The position numbers and the translations under genes are program-made. Of a DNA stretch of 9,016 nt, positions 1 to 5,587 are shown piece by piece. Every line of letters begins with the position of its first letter. Within the stretch, counting starts at the first letter, position 1. Below the pieces are notes generated by a model that had not been told where the DNA came from, did not search any database, and saw only the letters and a program-made list of their open reading frames with translations. The stretch lies in contig JAHJBD010000003.1 of NCBI GenBank assembly GCA_018813725.1, positions 1 to 9,016 on the forward strand, given 5' to 3'. This stretch comes from Nanobdellota archaeon. Lineage in GTDB: Archaea > Nanobdellota > Nanobdellia > Woesearchaeales > JAHJBD01.

Positions 1-137
1 ATTGAAATAGGTTTGTATTCACTTTCTATTAGGTTGCTTAGTACAGGTAGAATAACACTTAAGGTCTTACCAGTTCCTGTTGGTGAAGTTAATAAGATGT
101 TTTTACCTTTTCTTATTGGTTCAAATACTAAAGATTG
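1..137 (-). pseudogene. 5'-truncated helicase fragment (Q motif and Walker A), runs off the left edge
   Basis: On the minus strand one frame reads RQSLVFEPIRKGKNILL and then SPTGTGKTLSVILPVL. The first block aligns with the Q-motif region of superfamily 2 helicases: the Gln codon at 135-137, then six residues, Ile, and xGKNxL. The second is a Walker A (P-loop) ATP-binding motif, PTGTGKT at 63-83. The spacing resembles archaeal Lhr/Ski2-like DEAD/DEAH helicases, which unwind DNA or RNA using ATP; an XPD/DinG-type helicase is the alternative. The frame stays open to the window edge at base 1, so most of the protein would lie outside. Towards its 5' end there is no ATG or GTG before a stop near base 200, only a TTG at 153-155, and the residues upstream of the Gln (such as CPLCCLVR) do not look like helicase. 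The likeness ends where purN likeness begins on the other strand. It is called broken for that reason; a real gene starting at the TTG cannot be excluded. Confidence 0.6.
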
Positions 138-736
138 CCGTACTAGGCAGCACAAGGGGCACTGATCTCCAAGCGATAATAGATGCGATCGAGACAGGCA
201 AGCTTACAGATGTTGAGATTTCTGTTGTTATTAGCAATAAAGAAGAAGCATATATCCTAGAAAGGGCTAGCCAGCATGACATTCCAGCGATGTTTATTTC
301 TGGAAAGGATAAGACAAGGGAAGAGTTTGACCAGGAAGTGATGAAGATACTTGATGATAAAGGGGTCGGGCTTGTCCTTCTGATAGGATACATGAGATTT
401 ATCTCAAAGCCATTTGTGGATAAGTGGAAAAATAAGGTAATGAACGTGCATCCATCACTTTTGCCAAAATATGCTGGTGGCATGGATAAAGGTGTGCACG
501 AAACTGTGCTTATAGCAGGAGAAAAAGAGACTGGTTGCACTATCCATTTTGTTGATGAGGGAGCTGATACTGGCCCAATAATAATCCAAAAGGTTTGTCA
601 GATTGAGCTTGACGAGACTGTAGATACATTAAAAGCAAAGGTGCAAAAGCTTGAAGGCGAGGCATTTATTGAAGCTATTGGACTCTTCCGTGACGGAAAG
701 ATTGAGGTAAAAGAAGATAAGGTCGTGATAAAATGA
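116..736 (+). CDS. purN: Phosphoribosylglycinamide formyltransferase (GAR transformylase)
   Basis: PurN transfers a formyl group from 10-formyltetrahydrofolate to glycinamide ribonucleotide, the third step of de novo purine synthesis in the cytoplasm. The protein matches PurN along its length: a nucleotide-binding start KIAVLGSTRGTDLQAI, then SNKEEAYILERA, IGYMRFIS, NVHPSLLPKYAGG and GCTIHFVDEGADTGPI. The catalytic Asn-His-Asp set is visible as N and H in NVHPS and D in GADTGP. Length (about 200 residues) is normal. The start is uncertain. The family's usual initiator Met falls at the CTA codon 128-130, and no ATG lies nearby. TTG at 116 gives MVQILKIAVLGS and is chosen here. TTG at 80 would add 12 residues that merely read the helicase P-loop antisense. 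The TGA stop overlaps the purH ATG (ATGA, 733-736), implying coupled translation. No promoter is visible upstream, as expected if the 5' end was replaced. Confidence 0.9.
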   Translation: MVQILKIAVLGSTRGTDLQAIIDAIETGKLTDVEISVVISNKEEAYILERASQHDIPAMFISGKDKTREEFDQEVMKILDDKGVGLVLLIGYMRFISKPFVDKWKNKVMNVHPSLLPKYAGGMDKGVHETVLIAGEKETGCTIHFVDEGADTGPIIIQKVCQIELDETVDTLKAKVQKLEGEAFIEAIGLFRDGKIEVKEDKVVIK

Positions 737-2271
737 GAGCATTGATTTCGGTTTCAGACAAGAAAGGTATTGTTGAGTTTGCAAAAGGGATTAAAGGTCT
801 AGGATGGGAGATAATCTCAACAGGTGGTACAGCAAAGAAGCTTAAAGATTCAGGCTTGGATGTCAAGGATATATCTGAGCATACAGGGTTTCCTGAGATG
901 ATGGACGGGCGTGTAAAGACATTGCACCCAAAGGTTCATGGCGGGCTGCTTGCTATGCGAGATAATAAGGACCATATGGACCAAGCTAAAAAAAATGGCA
1001 TTGAGATGATCGATATGGTTGTTGTCAACCTTTATCCTTTTGAAGAGACTGTGGCAAAACCAGATGTAAAGTTTGAAGAAGCAATCGAACAGATCGATAT
1101 TGGCGGCCCATCTATGCTTAGAAGCGCTGCCAAGAATTTTAAAGACGTTCTTGTCATAACTGATCCTGCAGATTACAGCTGGGTTATTGAAAAGTTGAAA
1201 TCAAAGCAAGAGATTGATTTTGATGACCGTAAAAAGCTGGCTTCAAAAGTGTTTGAAAGGACTGCTGTGTATGATGCTTTGATCGCAAACTACATGTATA
1301 GCACACAAAAGAACAGTTCAATCTTCCCACAAAAGTTCTTGTTTCCTTTTGTTAAGATCCAAGACTTAAGATATGGTGAAAACCCGCATCAACAGGCTGC
1401 CTTCTATAAAGATAGAGTGATATTTGAGAGCTGTCTTGCAACATCCAAGCAGTTATGGGGCAAAGAGCTAAGTTACAATAATATATTTGATGCTGATGGT
1501 GCATGGGAGCTTGTAAAGGAATTCAAGAACCCAGCAGTTACTGTGATAAAGCATGCAAACCCTTGCGGTTGCGCTGAAAGAGATACCATAGAAGATGCTT
1601 TTGAAGACGCTTACAATGTGGACCCTATGTCTGCTTTTGGGTGTATCATTGCGCTTAACAGAAAGTGCACAATGAAGGTTGCTGAGATGACAAAGGGTAA
1701 GTTTATCGAGGTTTTGATGGCGCCATCTTATGATGAAGACGCGTTGCAGTATCTTAAGGAGAATAAAGATAACTGCAGGATAATCGAGATGGGAGAGATC
1801 ACTTCATCTGAAAAAGGTTATGATATGAAAAAGGTTGTTGGTGGGATGCTGATGCAGACACGAGAATGGCCTGATGTAGATAATATCAAGCTTGAGTGTG
1901 TAACAAAGCGAAAGCCAACAGAAAAGGAGATCGAAGACTTGAGGTTTGCTTGGAAAGTCAACAGGCATACAAAATCAAATTCTGTAGTCTTTGCAAAAGA
2001 CAAGACTGCTTATGGAATGGGAGTAGGGCAGATGTCAAGGGTTGATGCATCAATAATCGCAACAAGGAAGTCTGCTGGAAGAGCAAAGGATGGGTCCATG
2101 TCATCTGATGCATTTTTCCCTTTCCCAGATGCTGTTGAAGCTGCTGCTGGTGCAGGGATCAAGGCTATAATCCAGCCAGGCGGTGCAAAGCGTGACAAAG
2201 AAGTCATCGAAGCATGTGACAGGCTCGGCATGAGCATGGTATTTACTGGTGTAAGATTGTTTAAGCATTAG
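733..2271 (+). CDS. purH: Bifunctional AICAR formyltransferase / IMP cyclohydrolase
   Basis: PurH catalyses the last two steps of IMP synthesis: formylation of AICAR with 10-formyl-THF, then ring closure of FAICAR. At 512 residues it is full length and has both domains. The N-terminal MGS-like cyclohydrolase (about 1-195) shows STGGTA (29-34), KTLHPKVHGG (62-71), NLYPFE (99-104) and DIGGPSMLRSAAKN (122-135). The transformylase domain shows RYGENPHQ (213-220), the catalytic Lys-His pair in KHANPCG (K273, H274), KSNSVVFA (414-421), the GQMSRVDA block, SDAFFPFPD and the usual C-terminal QPGG followed by VRLFKH. The ATG overlaps the purN stop. Many archaea use PurP/PurO in place of PurH, so a bacterial-type PurH here suggests horizontal acquisition or the gene set common in some DPANN lineages; that is inference. 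The 3' end overlaps the convergent 82-aa gene by 11 bases. Confidence 0.97.
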   Translation: MRALISVSDKKGIVEFAKGIKGLGWEIISTGGTAKKLKDSGLDVKDISEHTGFPEMMDGRVKTLHPKVHGGLLAMRDNKDHMDQAKKNGIEMIDMVVVNLYPFEETVAKPDVKFEEAIEQIDIGGPSMLRSAAKNFKDVLVITDPADYSWVIEKLKSKQEIDFDDRKKLASKVFERTAVYDALIANYMYSTQKNSSIFPQKFLFPFVKIQDLRYGENPHQQAAFYKDRVIFESCLATSKQLWGKELSYNNIFDADGAWELVKEFKNPAVTVIKHANPCGCAERDTIEDAFEDAYNVDPMSAFGCIIALNRKCTMKVAEMTKGKFIEVLMAPSYDEDALQYLKENKDNCRIIEMGEITSSEKGYDMKKVVGGMLMQTREWPDVDNIKLECVTKRKPTEKEIEDLRFAWKVNRHTKSNSVVFAKDKTAYGMGVGQMSRVDASIIATRKSAGRAKDGSMSSDAFFPFPDAVEAAAGAGIKAIIQPGGAKRDKEVIEACDRLGMSMVFTGVRLFKH

Positions 2272-2509
2272 ATGCTTTGTGGAACAAGAACCTTGATGCA
2301 GACATGTCGATACCGTGACGCTCTCCGAATAGTATCATCTCAACTATAAGATTGTATAAGTATTCTGTCTTTTTAATGCGGTATAAGCCTAATAGGCCAG
2401 TCAAACCCGTCTCTAATGCACTCAAGTCATCCTCATTTAGAGTTGGCTTGTCCCTTAGATCCATAAAATCATTGTGGATACGCTGTATAATCTCTTCTTG
2501 CGGTTTCAT
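2261..2509 (-). CDS. Small helical hypothetical protein (82 aa)
   Basis: I do not recognise this family. The 82-residue product has no Cys, no hydrophobic segment long enough for a membrane and no signal peptide. It is mostly predicted helix by composition (EEIIQRIHNDFMDL, DLSALETGLTGLLGLYRI, YLYNLIVEMILFGERHG), which fits a small soluble helical or helix-bundle protein. Its ATG overlaps the TGA of the upstream zinc-ribbon gene (2506-2509, ATGA), the same coupling used by the other gene pairs in the window; this is the main reason to regard it as real. The two products may act together. The stop codon lies inside the 3' end of the convergent purH gene. A plus-strand frame across 2352-2537 is treated as its shadow. 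Confidence 0.7.
   Translation of the reverse strand: MKPQEEIIQRIHNDFMDLRDKPTLNEDDLSALETGLTGLLGLYRIKKTEYLYNLIVEMILFGERHGIDMSASRFLFHKASNA
2263..2277. repeat. Short inverted repeat centred on the purH stop codon
   Basis: AAGCAT (2263-2268) and ATGCTT (2272-2277) are perfect 6-base arms around the TAG stop of purH. The arms also encode the last codons of the convergent 82-aa gene. It may form a small hairpin at the 3' ends of both transcripts, but there is no T tract, and a 6-base palindrome can occur by chance. Confidence 0.3.
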
Positions 2510-2850
2510 TTTCCCCTCTTCATCCGGCTCACTTTAACATTCAGCGCTTTGTCAAGATAGTATAGGTAACCTTTTTCTTTTTTCAGACCAAGTTTGAATA
2601 CTTTCTCATGCTTTTGCTTTCCGGTTTCATGGAATTTTTTCATACGGACACGAGCAATGTCTCCTTGCTTGTCTATGAAATAGAGATAGCCAGGCTCCCT
2701 TACCAGTTTCTTTTGCAATTCATAGTACTTAAGCTTTGGAATGTTTGGAGCATTTTCTTTAACTTTTTCTTTAGTCACATCCTGCTCACAGAAATAACAG
2801 TATTTTTCATCTTCTTCAAGATTACGGTGGCAATAAGGACATTTGGCCAT
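2506..2850 (-). CDS. Zinc-ribbon protein with two YLYxxDK repeats (114 aa)
   Basis: The N-terminus carries a four-cysteine zinc ribbon: CPYC at residues 4-7 and CYFC at 18-21, an arrangement common in small archaeal nucleic-acid- or protein-binding modules. The rest contains two copies of one unit: REPGYLYFIDKQGDIARVRM (51-70) and KEKGYLYYLDKALNVKVSRM (91-110), each beginning (R/K)ExGYLY and ending in Arg-Met before basic residues. I infer two beta-rich repeats after a metal knuckle. The zinc role rests on the Cys spacing; the cellular role is unknown. The protein is strongly basic, so nucleic-acid or ribosome binding is possible but not shown. It heads a two-gene operon with the 82-aa gene (ATGA overlap). 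A TTAATAAA box about 27 bases upstream of the ATG suggests a leaderless transcript. No other start fits, because the CPYC knuckle lies just after Met1. Confidence 0.85.
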   Translation of the reverse strand: MAKCPYCHRNLEEDEKYCYFCEQDVTKEKVKENAPNIPKLKYYELQKKLVREPGYLYFIDKQGDIARVRMKKFHETGKQKHEKVFKLGLKKEKGYLYYLDKALNVKVSRMKRGK

Positions 2851-2873
2851 ATATGTTCAATAGAAATGATTGG

Positions 2874-2881
2874 TTTATTAA
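2874..2881 (-). promoter_or_regulatory. TATA box for the zinc-ribbon operon
   Basis: On the minus strand the bases read TTAATAAA, centred about 27 bases upstream of the ATG at 2850. This is the spacing expected when an archaeal transcript begins at or next to the start codon. No Shine-Dalgarno-like sequence precedes the ATG. The rest of the gap 2851-3023 shows only AT-rich sequence and the divergent promoter of the next gene. Confidence 0.5.
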
Positions 2882-2991
2882 TTTTATGCTTTATTTGTCT
2901 ATTTTAGAGAAGGGATTGTTAAGATGGTGTATTTATTGCAATTAGGCTAAGGCTTAATTAATATAGGAAGTACCTGTCCAAATAACAAAGA

Positions 2992-2999
2992 TTATATAT
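2992..2999 (+). promoter_or_regulatory. TATA box for the lycopene-cyclase-like gene
   Basis: TTATATAT is centred about 28 bases before the ATG at 3024. No Shine-Dalgarno sequence lies between them, which points to a leaderless mRNA. Assignment is by sequence and spacing only. Confidence 0.55.
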
Positions 3000-3023
3000 C
3001 TCAATTTTGCTTTAAATATTATC

Positions 3024-3803
3024 ATGAAGAAAAGAGAGAGAATGGATCTAATATTGCTTCTGGTTTACCCGATAATTGGCGCCTTTGTTTCACACGTTCT
3101 AAATGTAAATGCCTTTGGGTCTATCATAGTATTTTTTGGATTGGCATCATTGTATCTGACTATAAGAGCATTTCAATATTCAAAAAAGGCATTATTATCC
3201 TCTGTAATCATAAGTATTCCCTTAATAGTAATAATTGATTATATTGCACAGACAACAAAACAATGGGTAATACCAAATTCTATACTTCCATTTAGATTAT
3301 TTGGAATTGTAACGATTGAAGTTATTGTATGGGTAATCTTAGACCTATATTTGGTAATAATGTTTTATGAGTATTTTTTGGATAAACGGGTCACAAAAAA
3401 ACTTTGGCACCTACATATGAAATATTTTGTGATCATTACCTGGTCCTTGTTTGCTTTATTTGTCACCCTTTACTTATATCTGCCCACTTTTCTAGACATT
3501 CCTTTTTTCTATATCTGTTTTGGAATAGTCCTGCTGCTGATCCCATCAATAATCCAGATGGTGAAGCATACAAAAACGAATGTAAAATTTTTCAAGACAG
3601 CTGCATACTTTTTCTACTTAAAGGTCCTATATGAAGTTACGGCATTACAGCTTGGTTGGTGGGATTTTCCAGGAACAGATTATATAGGATGGGTGTCAAT
3701 ACTCAACATCAAATTTCCGATAGAAGAGCTGATTTTTTGGTTATTTATATTTACAATAGCAATCCTAACATATTATAGATACTTTGAAGATGACGGAATT
3801 TAG
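3024..3803 (+). CDS. Lycopene cyclase domain (CrtYc/CrtYd, CarR-like) membrane protein
   Basis: This 259-residue protein is polytopic, with roughly seven hydrophobic segments (about 8-27, 30-48, 57-75, 92-118, 133-153, 158-178, 232-250). It matches the heterodimeric/fused lycopene cyclase domain family, whose members cyclise the ends of linear carotenoids in the membrane. Two internal repeats are visible. The second has GWWDFPG (211-217), PIEELIFW (232-239) and YRYFEDD (251-257). The first has TIEVIVW (97-103) and YEYFLD (115-120). The first repeat has a single Glu where the second has Glu-Glu, so one half may be inactive or altered. No crtB, crtI or rhodopsin gene is seen nearby, so lycopene as substrate is doubtful; another isoprenoid or a non-catalytic role is possible. 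The gene has its own TATA box and is convergent with the M50 protease gene. Confidence 0.8.
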   Translation: MKKRERMDLILLLVYPIIGAFVSHVLNVNAFGSIIVFFGLASLYLTIRAFQYSKKALLSSVIISIPLIVIIDYIAQTTKQWVIPNSILPFRLFGIVTIEVIVWVILDLYLVIMFYEYFLDKRVTKKLWHLHMKYFVIITWSLFALFVTLYLYLPTFLDIPFFYICFGIVLLLIPSIIQMVKHTKTNVKFFKTAAYFFYLKVLYEVTALQLGWWDFPGTDYIGWVSILNIKFPIEELIFWLFIFTIAILTYYRYFEDDGI

Positions 3804-3819
3804 AAACATAAAATTAATC

Positions 3820-3826
3820 AAAAAAA
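3820..3826 (-). terminator. Oligo-T terminator after the M50 gene
   Basis: A run of seven T on the minus strand lies 5 bases beyond the stop codon of the M50 protease gene. Archaeal RNA polymerase terminates at such T tracts without needing a hairpin. This would end the eL21 operon. On the plus strand the lycopene-cyclase-like gene has no comparable T run. Confidence 0.45.
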
Positions 3827-3831
3827 TGTTG

Positions 3832-4464
3832 TTACACAGGTATATTATAAGAGATAAATACAAACACTGCAGCAACTACTGCTAAGATGCCCCATACTGC
3901 CTTGTTCCATTCAAATATCTTTCTGCCGTCAAACATCGCAACCGGCAGCATGTTGAATCCTGCTAATAGAGAGTTGATGAAAAAGCCATAGTATGTTATG
4001 ATGTTGTGGCCGAATATTACTGCGACAGCAAGAAAACCTAATGCAACTGCAAGGTTAGATGTAGGACCAGCCATCGATATCTTACCGTTCCTGCTTTTTC
4101 CAACTGGGCCAGAGATCATCACTGCGCCTGGCGCTGCAATCAGTATCCTTAAGAATAGTGCCATGAATATTCCTATTATCAGAAAGTTATCAAATGCCCT
4201 GAATTCAGCCTGGCAACCATATCTTTGAGCGATAATCTTATGTGAAAGCTCGTGGACAATAAAACCTATCCCTACTGTTATTGCTGCAACTATGAAGGAC
4301 ATAAGCAATGCAACTATATCCCAGCCGCGAGAAGATAATGAAAACCCGCTCAAAAGTATCCCAAAAGCAAGTGAGATACAAACCCATGCTTTTGTCAGGT
4401 CCCTTAGCTCAGTCTGGCTAGTTGTGTACGGGCCAATCCTGTATCCTTTGGACAAATTCTTCAT
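3832..4464 (-). CDS. M50 family (site-2 protease type) membrane metalloprotease
   Basis: A 210-residue integral membrane protein of the M50 group, zinc proteases that cut substrates inside or next to the membrane. The catalytic HExxH motif is HELSH at 71-75, inside a hydrophobic segment. The third zinc ligand is expected at the Asp of NMLPVAMFDG (171-180), the family's N-x2-P-x4-DG motif. AGPTSNL (132-138) is a further conserved family block. Hydrophobic segments are near 27-41, 49-70, 93-118, 134-153, 157-175 and 189-207. There is no PDZ domain, as in compact archaeal members. All expected active-site residues are present, so it is probably active. Its ATG overlaps the stop of the coiled-coil gene (4461-4464, ATGA), which suggests a functional link such as substrate, adaptor or anchor. 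It is the last gene of the operon. The substrate is unknown. Confidence 0.92.
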   Translation of the reverse strand: MKNLSKGYRIGPYTTSQTELRDLTKAWVCISLAFGILLSGFSLSSRGWDIVALLMSFIVAAITVGIGFIVHELSHKIIAQRYGCQAEFRAFDNFLIIGIFMALFLRILIAAPGAVMISGPVGKSRNGKISMAGPTSNLAVALGFLAVAVIFGHNIITYYGFFINSLLAGFNMLPVAMFDGRKIFEWNKAVWGILAVVAAVFVFISYNIPV

Positions 4465-5027
4465 TGTGATCTGCGTATCTTTGAGACTAATCTTTCAAGA
4501 GAATCAATCTTTCGCATCAGTTCTAGCTTTTCCTTGTCTCCCTGTGCAAGCTGCTGTGCGAAATTCTTCAGCTCAAAGTCTTCTTTCTTGATATTCTTGC
4601 TGATATCTGTGAATTTAGTTATTTCAGAAGAAAGCGTGTTAACTGTCGATATTGCTGATGATAATTTATCTTTAAGCTTGTTATATTCATTAAGGTCATT
4701 TTGCAGCTTTTCTGAGCTTAAGCATAGATGATTTCCTAGCTCTGTCTCAAACTTTTCAAGAAGTTTCTTCTGCATCTGGGTCTTAAGGAGCTTAAAATCA
4801 TATACTTCTTTCTTCAGCTCTTCTTTTGACTCGCTCATAGAAGCAAGGTTCTCTTTAAAGTCTTTGATATACTGTTGGTTGTTTGACCTTATCTCTTCAA
4901 TAGTTGCGTGCATCGCAACAACCTTCTTGTTGAGGTCCTCAACACTGCTAGAATGTTCCTTGACCTGGGTTGTAATCTGGTCTATATGTTCTTTTACTGC
5001 GATTAGGTCTTTAATTTTCTGTATCAT
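4461..5027 (-). CDS. Coiled-coil protein of unknown function (188 aa)
   Basis: The protein is almost entirely helical and charged, with heptad-like Leu/Ile spacing over about residues 10-185 and no membrane segment or signal peptide. Only one Cys (102) and almost no Gly, Pro or aromatic residues are present outside short breaks (about 95-105 and 160-164), which divide the rod into two or three helices. It ends in the basic KIRRSQ. I recognise no named family; SMC-like, prefoldin-like or chemoreceptor-like descriptions would rest on composition only. The start ATG at 5025-5027 lies 5 bases after the DUF655 stop, and the stop overlaps the M50 protease ATG. The tight linkage suggests a cytoplasmic partner or regulator of the protease; this is inference. 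An alternative is a structural protein carried along in a housekeeping operon. Confidence 0.8.
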   Translation of the reverse strand: MIQKIKDLIAVKEHIDQITTQVKEHSSSVEDLNKKVVAMHATIEEIRSNNQQYIKDFKENLASMSESKEELKKEVYDFKLLKTQMQKKLLEKFETELGNHLCLSSEKLQNDLNEYNKLKDKLSSAISTVNTLSSEITKFTDISKNIKKEDFELKNFAQQLAQGDKEKLELMRKIDSLERLVSKIRRSQ

Positions 5028-5032
5028 AGAAA

Positions 5033-5587
5033 TCAGTACCTTATGTCTACAAAAAGCCTGTGCTTTTCATCCCCTAGGATCTCTTTCAAGATCCTTTTAA
5101 TCACTGCTTTCTCTGGGTCAGGCAATAATTTTACACGTTTCTTAAGATCGTCAAAGCTTTCGAAAGGCTTATCCTTTCTCTCTTCAAGTATCTCCCACAT
5201 ATGCTTTTTTCCAAGGCCTGGCAAGAGCTCTAGCTGGTGCATCCTTGTGCTCAAAGGCTGAGCTTTGTTGAAAAATTCGATAAATCTAGCTGAATCTTTC
5301 TGGATCAGTTCCTTTATCACAAATTCAAGCTCTTTACTAGCAGTCTGTGTAAGTCGTGCGATAGGCAGCCTTCCGATTATGTGATGTATCTGGTCGCGCT
5401 TACCTTCACCGATATAAACTTCCTGATAAGGCTGAAGATGAACCTCTTTCTTTGGCACAAGCTCTAGCAAGATAAAGTGTTTCTTTCCTATAGCCTGAGC
5501 TATTGGAGTCTTAACCGGCTTGTTCTCAAATGGATATCCATTTGGTAAAAAGTCGAGTACAATTGCGATATCTTCTTTCTCTGTCAT
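5033..5587 (-). CDS. DUF655 family protein (archaeal, HhH-type nucleic-acid-binding)
   Basis: A 184-residue member of DUF655, an archaeal family that commonly follows rpl21e and rpoF and precedes ksgA. Family blocks are clear: KEDIAIVLDFLPNGYP (4-19), PIAQAIG (28-34), VYIGEGKRDQIHHIIGR (57-73), RFIEFFNKAQPLSTRMHQLE (101-120), LLPGLGKKHMWEILEERK (121-138) and PFESFDDLKKRV (141-152). The LPGLGKKH segment is a helix-hairpin-helix, and the N-terminal half is expected to form a small beta-barrel, so RNA or DNA binding is likely. A link to ribosome biogenesis is inferred from the usual neighbours. Start choice: a longer reading begins at 5629, but ATG at 5585-5587 overlaps the upstream stop as ATGA, matches the family N-terminus (MTEKED) and repeats the coupling seen elsewhere here. 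The usual ksgA partner is absent; a coiled-coil gene follows instead. Confidence 0.93.
   Translation of the reverse strand: MTEKEDIAIVLDFLPNGYPFENKPVKTPIAQAIGKKHFILLELVPKKEVHLQPYQEVYIGEGKRDQIHHIIGRLPIARLTQTASKELEFVIKELIQKDSARFIEFFNKAQPLSTRMHQLELLPGLGKKHMWEILEERKDKPFESFDDLKKRVKLLPDPEKAVIKRILKEILGDEKHRLFVDIRY

Noticed and set aside
80..115. N-terminal extension of PurN that looks like a hydrophobic leader
   Set aside because: These codons read the helicase Walker A region antisense, and PurN is a cytoplasmic enzyme with no leader; the resemblance is incidental.
121..540. Minus-strand open frame of 139 codons opposite purN
   Set aside because: It lies antisense to strongly conserved PurN motifs and its product resembles no protein; the helicase fragment uses another frame.
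1818..2237. Minus-strand frames opposite the purH 3' half
   Set aside because: Shadows of a fully conserved coding region.
2352..2907. Plus-strand frames across the zinc-ribbon/82-aa operon
   Set aside because: The minus-strand proteins have a clear CxxC pair, internal repeats and coupled starts; the plus frames have none and give low-complexity products.
2851..3023. Possible small RNA gene in the largest intergenic gap
   Set aside because: I found two divergent TATA boxes but no stable stem, tRNA-like arm or terminator; the sequence is simply AT-rich.
3404..3634. Second plus-strand frame inside the lycopene-cyclase-like gene
   Set aside because: It overlaps a frame with clear family motifs on the same strand and has no start signal.
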